Under the pieces are notes generated by a model. That model did no database searches and was not told the origin of the DNA. It saw nothing but the letters and a program-made list of their open reading frames with translations. From Orenia metallireducens (GTDB taxonomy: Bacteria > Bacillota > Halanaerobiia > Halobacteroidales > Halobacteroidaceae), in the NCBI RefSeq assembly GCF_003001995.1, contig NZ_PVNB01000031.1:1-44578 (forward strand): a stretch of 44,578 nucleotides of DNA, written 5' to 3'. This document shows, piece after piece, positions 1-7,247 of the stretch. Made by a program: the position numbers and the translations under genes. The first letter of the stretch is position 1; every line of letters starts with the position of its first letter.

Positions 1-15
1 CCCAGCCATTGCTTT

Positions 16-91
16 GCCCCCATCGTCTAGTGGCCTAGGATACTGGGTTTTCATCCCAGCGACAGGGGTTCGAATCCCCTTGGGGGTACCA
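16..91 (+). tRNA. tRNA-Glu (TTC)
   Basis: The 76-nt cloverleaf has acceptor arms GCCCCCA and TGGGGGT, anticodon loop TTTTCAT giving anticodon TTC, T-arm ACAGGGGTTCGAATCCCCT and an encoded CCA. The first acceptor pair is a G-U wobble. It is the first of three tRNAs on this strand and probably the tail of a longer tRNA cluster to the left. Confidence 0.95.
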
Positions 92-113
92 CTAAAAATA
101 TCAATTCCACGAA

Positions 114-147
114 AGGTTTTTGAAGTTTAAAACCTGTAGGGGTACCA
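114..147 (+). other. possible tRNA 3'-half remnant
   Basis: Between tRNA-Glu and tRNA-Tyr lies an AGGTTTT...AAAACCT hairpin followed by GTAGGGGTACCA. That tail repeats the last nine bases (GGGGTACCA) of the tRNA-Glu just upstream. The layout of T-arm-like hairpin, acceptor-like strand and CCA resembles a decayed tRNA end or an old attachment-site duplication. The loop does not match the usual TTCRANY, so the reading is weak. Confidence 0.25.
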
Positions 148-161
148 AAAATACAGTATGA

Positions 162-214
162 AGTGACGAGTAAGCAGTTAAGTTTTTAAAAGATCTTACT
201 AATTACTGTTCACT
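162..214. repeat. imperfect intergenic palindrome
   Basis: Bases 162-182 and the reverse complement of 195-214 share the pattern AGTGAnnAGTAAnnAGT(T)AAG with about 16 of 20 positions matching, separated by an AT-rich centre. A near copy of one arm appears at 42637-42656, so this looks like a dispersed intergenic repeat and not a gene-specific terminator. Confidence 0.5.
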
Positions 215-234
215 AATTACTACTAACTAAATAT

Positions 235-319
235 GGAGGGGTTCCCGAGTGGTCAAAGGGAGCAGACTGTAAATCTGCCGGCGACGCCTTCAGAGGTTCA
301 AATCCTCTCCCCTCCACCA
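235..319 (+). tRNA. tRNA-Tyr (GTA)
   Basis: This is an 85-nt class II tRNA with a long variable arm. The acceptor arms are GGAGGGG and CCCCTCC, the anticodon stem-loop holds GTA (CAGACTGTAAATCTG), the T-arm contains GGTTCAAATCC, and CCA is encoded. Class II with anticodon GTA fits bacterial tRNA-Tyr. Confidence 0.96.
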
Positions 320-324
320 TTTAT

Positions 325-400
325 GCGAAAGTAGCTCAGCTGGTAGAGCATCTCGTTGCCAACGAGAAGGTCGCGAGTTCGAATCTCGTCTTTCGCTCCA
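325..400 (+). tRNA. tRNA-Gly (GCC)
   Basis: This 76-nt tRNA has acceptor arms GCGAAAG and CTTTCGC, a D-arm with AGCTCAGCTGGTAGAGC, an anticodon stem CTCGTTGCCAACGAG with GCC in the loop, a T-arm with GAGTTCGAATCTC, and encoded CCA. It lies five bases after tRNA-Tyr, so the two are almost certainly co-transcribed. Confidence 0.96.
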
Positions 401-412
401 TTTTGTATATTC

Positions 413-444
413 AACCTTGTTATCTCAGGATAGCAAGGTTTTCT
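413..444 (+). terminator. terminator of the tRNA cluster
   Basis: The arms AACCTTG-TATC and GATA-CAAGGTT form a long stem with a very small loop and are followed by TTTTCT. It lies directly downstream of tRNA-Gly and closes the tRNA unit before zapA. Confidence 0.75.
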
Positions 445-627
445 AGTATTTGGAGAAGGATTTTAATGATGCTTTGGTGAATATTTATATAGTTAGGAAT
501 ATTTTATAATAGTATTAAAAAGCTTTTGTTTAGATTATTGATTGATGTGTTTTACTAATTAGGTATTTATCAATAATAGATTATAAATTAATTTATAATA
601 TTAAAAAACTCTTTGGAGGGAATAATA

Positions 628-1005
628 TTGAGTATAGAAAATTCTTCTAATAAGTCTGAAGTTAAAGTAGAAATTTTAGGCAAAGAATATAAAATTAAAG
701 GTAATGAGTCGCCTGAATATATTAAGAATATAGCATCTTTTGTTAATGAACATATGAAAGAGATTCAAGAGTATGCACCATCACTTTCTACAAATAGAAT
801 CATAATATTAGGGGTTCTGAACTTAGCAGATAAGCTATATAAGGTGCAAGAGATGAATGGAAAATTAAAAGAAGATAATAATAAATTAGAGAGCAGTTTT
901 AAAAAAATTCTTTCTGAGAATAACAAATTAAAAGAACAGAATAGGACCTTAAAAGAAGAGTATGAAGAATTCTTAGATTTAATTGAGAAGGGAGAGTTAG
1001 GTTAG
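628..1005 (+). CDS. zapA: cell division protein ZapA
   Basis: A 125-residue protein of ZapA size and layout. A small beta-alpha head at about residues 8-60 (VEILGKEYKIKG then a helix with NEHMKEI) is followed by a long charged coiled coil from about residue 70 to the end. ZapA binds FtsZ in the cytoplasm and cross-links Z-ring filaments as dimers/tetramers through the coiled coil. I chose the TTG at 628 because GGAGGG (615-620) sits seven bases upstream, whereas the TTG at 613 overlaps that SD. The next gene starts right after the stop. zapA followed by cvpA and polX is a common Firmicute order (yshA-yshB-polX). Confidence 0.88.
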   Translation: MSIENSSNKSEVKVEILGKEYKIKGNESPEYIKNIASFVNEHMKEIQEYAPSLSTNRIIILGVLNLADKLYKVQEMNGKLKEDNNKLESSFKKILSENNKLKEQNRTLKEEYEEFLDLIEKGELG

Positions 1006-1491
1006 TTGGAGTTTAACTTAATAGATATTGTAGTGATTATTCTTGCAGTAGTATTCATGGTTAAGGGATATAGGTTAGGTTTAATTAAACAGTTAACTGC
1101 AATATTAGCTATTATAATTGCTATTTATGTTGCTCAAGAGCAGTATACAATTATTGCAGAGTTTTTAGTTAAGGAATTTGATCTTGCTTTAAAATTAGGA
1201 AAAATAATCTCTTTCTTTTTAATTGTTGTGATTGTTACTTTGTTAATTAATTATATAGGATATTTTCTTACTCAATTATTAGATATAATCTTTTTATCTT
1301 TTATTGATAATTTTGGTGGTTTATTATTTGGACTTATTAAGGGAATTTTAATCTTATATATTGGACTGTTATTATTAAATATTATTCCTATAGAGCTGTT
1401 AGAAAAGGAGATTAATCAATCTTATTTTGCTCCTAAGATATTAAGCTTTAGTTCAGTTGTTGATAAAAAAATTGAAGAATTCTCGAAATGA
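1006..1491 (+). CDS. CvpA family membrane protein
   Basis: This 161-residue, very hydrophobic protein has about four membrane segments (roughly residues 5-22, 28-45, 65-90 and 100-127) with short charged loops. It matches the colicin V production (CvpA) family by topology, the N-terminal pattern IDIVVIILAVVFMVKGYRLG and its place between zapA and polX. The family's biochemical role is not settled; in enteric bacteria it is linked to envelope stress and colicin V export. The TTG start directly follows the zapA stop and has GGGAG about 10 bases upstream, implying tight co-expression. Confidence 0.85.
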   Translation: MEFNLIDIVVIILAVVFMVKGYRLGLIKQLTAILAIIIAIYVAQEQYTIIAEFLVKEFDLALKLGKIISFFLIVVIVTLLINYIGYFLTQLLDIIFLSFIDNFGGLLFGLIKGILILYIGLLLLNIIPIELLEKEINQSYFAPKILSFSSVVDKKIEEFSK

Positions 1492-1512
1492 TATTAATTG
1501 GAGGCAATATTT

Positions 1513-3189
1513 ATGAATAATTTAATAGTCAGTTCAATCTTTGATGATATTATGAATTTATTAAAGATAAAAGGGGCAAATAGCTATAAAATAAGAGCTT
1601 ATGAAAGGGCTAGCAAACTCATTAGGGATTTAGAAGTTGATGTAGCCCAATTAATCAAAGAAGGTAGGCTGACAGAGATTTCTGGTATTGGAGAGAGCTT
1701 GGCGGAGAATATTAAAGAGATAGTTGAAACTGGGAGTTGTGAGGATTATAATCTTTTGATCAATGAATATCCAGCTACATTAATTTCTTTGTTGAAGGTT
1801 TCTGGAGTGGGTGCCAGTAAAGTTAGACAATTTTATAATGAGCTTGGAATTAAAGATTTAAATGATCTAAAGAAGAAAGCCGAAGTAGGAGTATTATCTC
1901 AATTATCTGGAATTGGTCCTAAAACTGAAAATAAGATTTTAGAGAGTATAGATAAGCTGTTATCTGAAAAAGATAAGTTTAATTTAGGAGAGGCAACTCA
2001 TCTAGCCAATCAGCTAAAAGATTATATTGAAGCTTTTAAAGAGGTTGATAATGTTAAGGTAACAGGTGCTATTAGAAGAAAAGAAGAGGTCATTGATCAG
2101 ATTGATTTAGTTATAGCAACTGATAATTTCAACAAAACAGTTGAACGACTTGAGAAAATTTCTATTATCTCAAATATAGATAAACTAGCTCATCAGACTC
2201 TTGTAGTTGATACTAAGCTAGGAATTAAAATCAAAATATCTGTAACTGATAATAGATCCTTTTGGGAGGAGGTCTTTTGGTCAACAGCTTCCAAAGAATA
2301 TAGTCAAAGATTACAGGAAATTATTGATGATAAGGGAAAGGATACATCTATAGATGATTTTAAAGATGAACAGGAGATGTTTAAATCTCTTAATTTACCT
2401 TATATTATCCCTGAATTGAGAGATGATTTAGAGAGTATAGATAGAGCTCAAAATTATAAGTTGCCTAATAGTATTGAACTAAAAGATATTAAAGGTGATT
2501 TACATATGCATTCTAGATGGAGTGATGGTCGATATACCATTAAGGAGATGGCTCGAGCTTGTCAGCAAAAGGGGTATAAATATATGGCTATTTGTGACCA
2601 TACTCAGTCCTTAACTGTAGCCAATGGCCTAAGCCCTGATAGATTGAAATCCCAGTGGGAAGAGATAGATAAATTAAATGAGAGCTTAGATATTACTATT
2701 TTAAAAGGAGCTGAGGTGGATATCTTAGCTGAGGGATTAGATTATAGTGATGATATTTTAGCTCAGTTAGATATAGTAATAGCATCTATACACAGTGGAT
2801 TTAATAATTCTAGTGAGAAGATGATGGAGAGAATCATAAGAGCATTAGAACATCCTCATGTCCATATTTTAGCACATCCTACAGGTAGAATAGTTCTTGG
2901 CAGAGGAGCATATAATATTGACTTTGAAAGGTTTATACATAAAGCCATAGAGACTAATACTATCTTGGAGATTAATGCATCACCTAAAAGACTAGACTTA
3001 AATCATCAGCAGGTTAAATTAGCTCATCAATTAGGTGCTAAATTTATTATCAATACAGATGCTCATAAGACTAAAGATTTAGATAATATGGGAATTGGTG
3101 TTTCAGTGGCTAGGAAGGGCTGGCTAGAGAAAGATGATGTAATTAATACTCTAGAGCTAAGTGAATTTAAAAAGCTTTTAGCTAAATAG
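1513..3189 (+). CDS. polX: PolX-type protein: helix-hairpin-helix, degenerate Pol beta domain, PHP phosphoesterase
   Basis: Family X DNA polymerase architecture, 558 residues. An HhH-rich 8-kDa-like domain (1-150, with SGIG and SGVG hairpins) leads to a Pol beta-type palm (about 160-310) and a C-terminal PHP domain (about 325-558). Bacterial PolX fills gaps in base-excision repair, and its PHP domain gives 3'-5' exonuclease and AP-endonuclease activity. The PHP metal motifs are intact: HMHSRWSDG, CDHTQS, GAEVDI, IHSGF, HPTGR and NTDAH. The palm is odd. In the usual GSxRR(x6)DxD motif the first Asp is Gln196, the Ser is Ala186, and the third catalytic Asp is Lys241; only Asp198 remains. I infer a nuclease/AP enzyme with little or no polymerase activity. 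ATG 1513 has GGAGG nine bases upstream. Confidence 0.87.
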   Translation: MNNLIVSSIFDDIMNLLKIKGANSYKIRAYERASKLIRDLEVDVAQLIKEGRLTEISGIGESLAENIKEIVETGSCEDYNLLINEYPATLISLLKVSGVGASKVRQFYNELGIKDLNDLKKKAEVGVLSQLSGIGPKTENKILESIDKLLSEKDKFNLGEATHLANQLKDYIEAFKEVDNVKVTGAIRRKEEVIDQIDLVIATDNFNKTVERLEKISIISNIDKLAHQTLVVDTKLGIKIKISVTDNRSFWEEVFWSTASKEYSQRLQEIIDDKGKDTSIDDFKDEQEMFKSLNLPYIIPELRDDLESIDRAQNYKLPNSIELKDIKGDLHMHSRWSDGRYTIKEMARACQQKGYKYMAICDHTQSLTVANGLSPDRLKSQWEEIDKLNESLDITILKGAEVDILAEGLDYSDDILAQLDIVIASIHSGFNNSSEKMMERIIRALEHPHVHILAHPTGRIVLGRGAYNIDFERFIHKAIETNTILEINASPKRLDLNHQQVKLAHQLGAKFIINTDAHKTKDLDNMGIGVSVARKGWLEKDDVINTLELSEFKKLLAK

Positions 3190-3263
3190 GTTTATAATAT
3201 AGCACTGATTAATAGTCTTGAAATAAAAATTCAGTATGAGTGATAATTAAAGGAGATGAAAAA

Positions 3264-4091
3264 GTGAAGATAGGAAAGTATAATGAAGGAAAAGTAGTAA
3301 AAGAGACTGATTTTGGATTATATTTAGAGATAGATGGTGAGGAGATATTACTACCGAACAAATATATTCCTGAGAATACTGAGATTGATGATAAATTAAA
3401 TGTATTTATCTATAAAGATTCTGAGGATAGACCTATAGCAACTACATTAACTCCCAAAGCAGAGGTTGGTGATTATGCCTATTTAGAGGTGAAGGATGTT
3501 AGTAGAATCGGTGCCTTTTTAGATTGGGGGCTAGAAAAGGATTTATTAGTACCTTATAGAGAGCAACGTGGTAAGCTGAAGAAAGGTAAGAGCTATGTGG
3601 TAAGGGTTTATCTTGACCAAGAGACAGACAGAATAGTTGCTACAGAGAAGTTTGATAGATTTGTCGACCATAGTGACTTGGATATCTCTGAAAATGATGA
3701 GGTAGATATCTTAATCTATAGATATACCGATTTAGGAGTTGAGGTAATCGTTAATAATAAGTATTATGGGCTGGTTTATAGTGATGATATCTATAAAAAC
3801 CTAAAGATTGGGCAGAGATATAAAGGATATATTAAAAAGGTTAGAGAAGATAATAAGTTAGATGTCAGCCTAAGAAAGCCAGGTTATGGCAGAGTAGAGG
3901 ATGCTAAAGATAAAATTCTGAAGAAATTAAAAGAAGATGATGGTTTTATCTCTTTAAATGATAAGAGTTCTCCACATACAATTAAAAGATTACTTCAGAT
4001 GAGTAAAGGTACATTTAAGAAGGCAATTGGAGGTCTTTATAAAGAAGAAATTATAGATATAACAGATGAAGGAATCAGGTTAAGAGATTAA
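3264..4091 (+). CDS. CvfB-like S1 domain RNA-binding protein
   Basis: A 275-residue soluble protein of the CvfB/YitL family, whose members carry tandem S1 domains plus a C-terminal winged helix and influence virulence and RNA metabolism in staphylococci. S1-like strands are visible at about 8-60, at 66-125 (GDYAYLEVKDVSRIGAFLDWG) and at 140-205 (ISENDEVDILIYRYTDLGVEV). A winged-helix end carries the KRLLQMSKGTFKKAIGGLYK stretch. The GTG at 3264 is preceded by AAAGGAG eight bases upstream, while an upstream GTG at 3240 has no such site. A strong terminator follows. Confidence 0.84.
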   Translation: MKIGKYNEGKVVKETDFGLYLEIDGEEILLPNKYIPENTEIDDKLNVFIYKDSEDRPIATTLTPKAEVGDYAYLEVKDVSRIGAFLDWGLEKDLLVPYREQRGKLKKGKSYVVRVYLDQETDRIVATEKFDRFVDHSDLDISENDEVDILIYRYTDLGVEVIVNNKYYGLVYSDDIYKNLKIGQRYKGYIKKVREDNKLDVSLRKPGYGRVEDAKDKILKKLKEDDGFISLNDKSSPHTIKRLLQMSKGTFKKAIGGLYKEEIIDITDEGIRLRD

Positions 4092-4170
4092 TCTTGACTA
4101 ATTTTAAGTTAGATGTACAAATAGTTAATTACTCATTATTTCTTGCTTAATTTGTATTGTAGTAATATTT

Positions 4171-4204
4171 AAGACCTTTAATCTAATTAGATTGAAGGTC
4201 TTTG
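4171..4204 (+). terminator. intrinsic terminator after the CvfB-like gene
   Basis: AAGACCTT(T)AATCTA and TAGATTGAAGGTCTT pair almost perfectly around a short loop, followed by TTTGCTT. It ends the zapA-to-cvfB transcription unit. Confidence 0.75.
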
Positions 4205-4284
4205 CTTATAAGTATTGACTAATAATATACTTTCTTAGTAATCTTCAATAAACATCTATAGGTATTAAAGAAGGGGAGATTTTC

Positions 4285-4779
4285 ATGGTTGAGCTAGAGG
4301 AGGGGATTGGCTTTGAGCAATATCTCAATTCATCTAAAGAGGAGTATAAGCAAGAGCAGTTGCAGATATACAAACAAGTCAATTTAGCAGATAATACGAA
4401 GGAAATTATAAGTAAGATAAGCAAGAAGATAAATATTATAATATTTGCAGAGATATACTGTCCAGATTGTAGGATACTGTTGCCTTATTTAGAGAAGATG
4501 AGAGAGTTAAATGATAATATATCCATATATATCTTTCCACGTAAAGGTTATGAAGCGGTGATGGAAGAATATATAGAAGTAGCTAGGATTCCTACGATTC
4601 TAAGATTTGATAGCTCTAAGCAGTTACTAGGGCAGTTTGTTGAATTTCCTCAAGATTTTAAGACAATGCTAAAAGGACTAAACGAAGAAGAGAAAAAAGC
4701 TTTAATTGAAAATTATAGATGTGGAGAATATAATAGGTTAATAGAGCAGGAGATTTTAGAAGAGATAATATTGAGATAA
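4285..4779 (+). CDS. thioredoxin-fold protein with CPDC motif
   Basis: This 164-residue cytoplasmic protein has an N-terminal helical extension (1-45), then a thioredoxin fold with the redox motif C59-P-D-C62 (context EIYCPDCRILLPYLEKM) and the cis-proline loop IPT at 102-104. CPDC with a following basic residue is typical of 'thioredoxin family' bacillithiol/thiol-linked proteins of Firmicutes. No signal peptide or membrane segment is seen, so a cytosolic thiol-disulfide role is inferred; the substrate is unknown. The SD AAGGGGAG lies about 8 bases before the ATG. It is followed closely by mutS2. Confidence 0.8.
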   Translation: MVELEEGIGFEQYLNSSKEEYKQEQLQIYKQVNLADNTKEIISKISKKINIIIFAEIYCPDCRILLPYLEKMRELNDNISIYIFPRKGYEAVMEEYIEVARIPTILRFDSSKQLLGQFVEFPQDFKTMLKGLNEEEKKALIENYRCGEYNRLIEQEILEEIILR

Positions 4780-4825
4780 CTAGATTCTAAATTAAAGAAT
4801 CTTGATAAGAAAGGTGATATATTGA

Positions 4826-7198
4826 ATGGATAAACATGCATTGAAAGTCCTGGAGTTTAATAAGGTAAAGGAACAGTTACGAAAACATATCAGTAGTAAG
4901 CTGACAGAGACCTTTGTCGATAATTTAGAGCCTAAAACTGAAATGGACTATATTAGAGCAAGGCAAGAAGAGGTAAGTCAGGCCAAACAGATCTTAGTAA
5001 AGGAAGAAAGACCTCCCTTTGGTGGAATCTATGATATTAGAGATTCACTGTCAAAGGTAGAGAAGGATATTGTTTTATATGGTGAAGAGCTACTAAATAT
5101 CCTAAATACTCTGGTGACTGGTCATCGCTTGAGCAATTATTTTGCTAACTTAGATGATGAGGATAATGAGTATTATAGGATAATCAATCTAGCAAGTAAT
5201 ATTGGAAGCTTTAAGGAGTTAGAAAGGACTATTAAAGGGGCAATAGATGAGCGAGGAGAGGTTAAGGATGATGCTAGTGTTCGCTTAAGGGAGATTAGAA
5301 AGAATATCAGAAGAACCAGTGAAGGTATTAGAGATCAATTGAACTCTATTATCAATTCAAGTCGTTATCGTAAGTATATTCAGGAATCTGTAATTACAAT
5401 TCGTGACAATAGATATGTAATACCAATAAAAGCAGAAGCACAACATCAAGTACCAGGAATTGTTCATGACCAATCGGCTAGTGGTCAGACCTTATTTATT
5501 GAACCTATGCCTGTAGTTAAACTCAATAATAAGCTTCGCCAACTATCCTCCCAAGAGGAAGAAGAGGTCTATCGAATCTTAAAGGAGTTGTCTTTGAAGG
5601 TAAAAGAGAGAGTAGATGATATCAAAGATACTGTACAGATATTAGCGATATTGGATTTTATCTTTGCTAAGGCTAAATACAGTACTGAAATAAGTGGTTC
5701 AGAACCTTTACTTAATAGTGATGGAGAGATTAAACTAATTAAGGCTCGCCATCCATTGATAACAGGTGATGTAGTGGCTAATGATGTTCAGTTGGGTAGA
5801 GACTTTAATACCCTTGTAATTACTGGCCCTAATACTGGAGGAAAGACTGTTACCTTAAAGACTGTGGGATTATTGATTTTAATGTCCCAATCTGGTTTAC
5901 ATATTCCAGCATTATCAGGTTCTAGTCTTGCGATCTATCAACAGGTCTATAGTGATATAGGCGATGAGCAGAGTATTGAGCAGAATTTAAGTACCTTCTC
6001 TTCCCATATGAATAATATCATCAAAATTATTGAAGAGGTTGATGATAATTCACTAGTATTATTAGATGAGTTAGGGGCTGGTACTGATCCTGCTGAAGGT
6101 GCAGCTTTAGCTATGTCTTTGTTGGATTATTTACATCAAAAGGGTGCTAAGACTATTGCTACAACCCATTATAGTGAACTTAAAACCTACGCCTATTCTA
6201 ATGAAGGGATTGAAAATGCTTCAGTAGAATTTGATGTTGAGACTTTACAGCCTACTTATAGACTGCAGATGGGGCTACCAGGTAGTAGTAATGCCTTTCA
6301 AATAGCCAGTAAGCTAGGTCTAAGAGAGGATATAATTGAAGGGGCTAATAATTTATTAGCAAAGGATAATATCGAGTTAGATAATATCTTAAAGGAGATT
6401 GAACAGGATAGAAAAGAGTACAATGATAAGAAGGAAGAAGCAGAGCAAATTAATCAAGAAGTTAAAAGACTTAAAGAGGAGTATGAAGAAAAACTTAAGT
6501 CTTTGGAAGAGAGAGAAGAAAAGGAGTTAAAAGAAGCCTATCGAGAAGCCAATAAAATTATCAAAAGGGCTCAAGATAGAGCAAATAAGATAATAGATGA
6601 GCTAAAAGAGAAGAAGCGGGCTAGTGATAGAGAAATTGAAGAGGCAAGAAGTGGATTACGGGAAGAGCGCAAAGGTATTAAAAGTCAAGAGGGTAAATTA
6701 GTTGAAGAAGCAAGGAAGAATAGGGGAGTTCCTGACTTAGAAGTTGGTGATAAGGTTAAAATTGTTAGTTTAAGCAAGAAGGGTGAGGTTCTTCAGTTAT
6801 TCCCTGATAAGAAGCAGGCTCTTGTTCAAGCAGGGATTATGAAGGTAAATGTAGATTTAAGAGATTTAGAGGAGGTAAAGGGCAAGCAGCAAGATAAGGA
6901 TGATAGTAACTTTGCTAAGGTTAATTATAGTAAGGTTAAAGGCAATAAAGCAAGAAATATCTCTCCGAAGTTGGATTTAAGGGGAATGAGAGCTTTAGAT
7001 GCTAAGATGAAGGTTGAAAAGTACTTAGATGATGTGATGCTAACCAATCTAAGTCAAATTGAGATTGTTCATGGTAAGGGTACAGGGGTCTTAAAGGATG
7101 TAGTCCATGAGATTTTGGATAATTATCCAAGTGTACAGGAATATCGCTTTGGCAAGCCTCAAGAGGGTGGATTTGGAGTTACTATAGTAAACTTTTAA
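4826..7198 (+). CDS. mutS2: MutS2 ATPase/endonuclease
   Basis: A full-length 790-residue MutS2. It has an N-terminal core and clamp (1-300), an ABC-type ATPase with Walker A GPNTGGKT and signature/Walker B DELGAGTDPAEG, a long charged coiled coil (about 510-620), a KOW-like stretch and a C-terminal Smr domain with LDLRGM and HGKGTG. MutS2 suppresses homologous recombination in some bacteria. In Bacillus it was reported to act on collided ribosomes, splitting them upstream of ribosome quality control. Family lengths are about 780-790 residues, so nothing is missing. The ATG at 4826 has AAAGGTGAT upstream. It ends at a bidirectional terminator facing the PBP gene. Confidence 0.95.
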   Translation: MDKHALKVLEFNKVKEQLRKHISSKLTETFVDNLEPKTEMDYIRARQEEVSQAKQILVKEERPPFGGIYDIRDSLSKVEKDIVLYGEELLNILNTLVTGHRLSNYFANLDDEDNEYYRIINLASNIGSFKELERTIKGAIDERGEVKDDASVRLREIRKNIRRTSEGIRDQLNSIINSSRYRKYIQESVITIRDNRYVIPIKAEAQHQVPGIVHDQSASGQTLFIEPMPVVKLNNKLRQLSSQEEEEVYRILKELSLKVKERVDDIKDTVQILAILDFIFAKAKYSTEISGSEPLLNSDGEIKLIKARHPLITGDVVANDVQLGRDFNTLVITGPNTGGKTVTLKTVGLLILMSQSGLHIPALSGSSLAIYQQVYSDIGDEQSIEQNLSTFSSHMNNIIKIIEEVDDNSLVLLDELGAGTDPAEGAALAMSLLDYLHQKGAKTIATTHYSELKTYAYSNEGIENASVEFDVETLQPTYRLQMGLPGSSNAFQIASKLGLREDIIEGANNLLAKDNIELDNILKEIEQDRKEYNDKKEEAEQINQEVKRLKEEYEEKLKSLEEREEKELKEAYREANKIIKRAQDRANKIIDELKEKKRASDREIEEARSGLREERKGIKSQEGKLVEEARKNRGVPDLEVGDKVKIVSLSKKGEVLQLFPDKKQALVQAGIMKVNVDLRDLEEVKGKQQDKDDSNFAKVNYSKVKGNKARNISPKLDLRGMRALDAKMKVEKYLDDVMLTNLSQIEIVHGKGTGVLKDVVHEILDNYPSVQEYRFGKPQEGGFGVTIVNF

Positions 7199-7208
7199 TA
7201 TTTCTAAT

Positions 7209-7247
7209 AAAAAATAGACTAGGGATTAATCCCTAGTCTATTTTTTA
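7209..7247. terminator. bidirectional terminator between mutS2 and the PBP gene
   Basis: AAAAATAGACTAGGGAT and ATCCCTAGTCTATTTTT form an essentially perfect stem with a tiny loop, A-rich on one side and T-rich on the other. It therefore works for both convergent genes, whose stop codons flank it. Confidence 0.9.
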
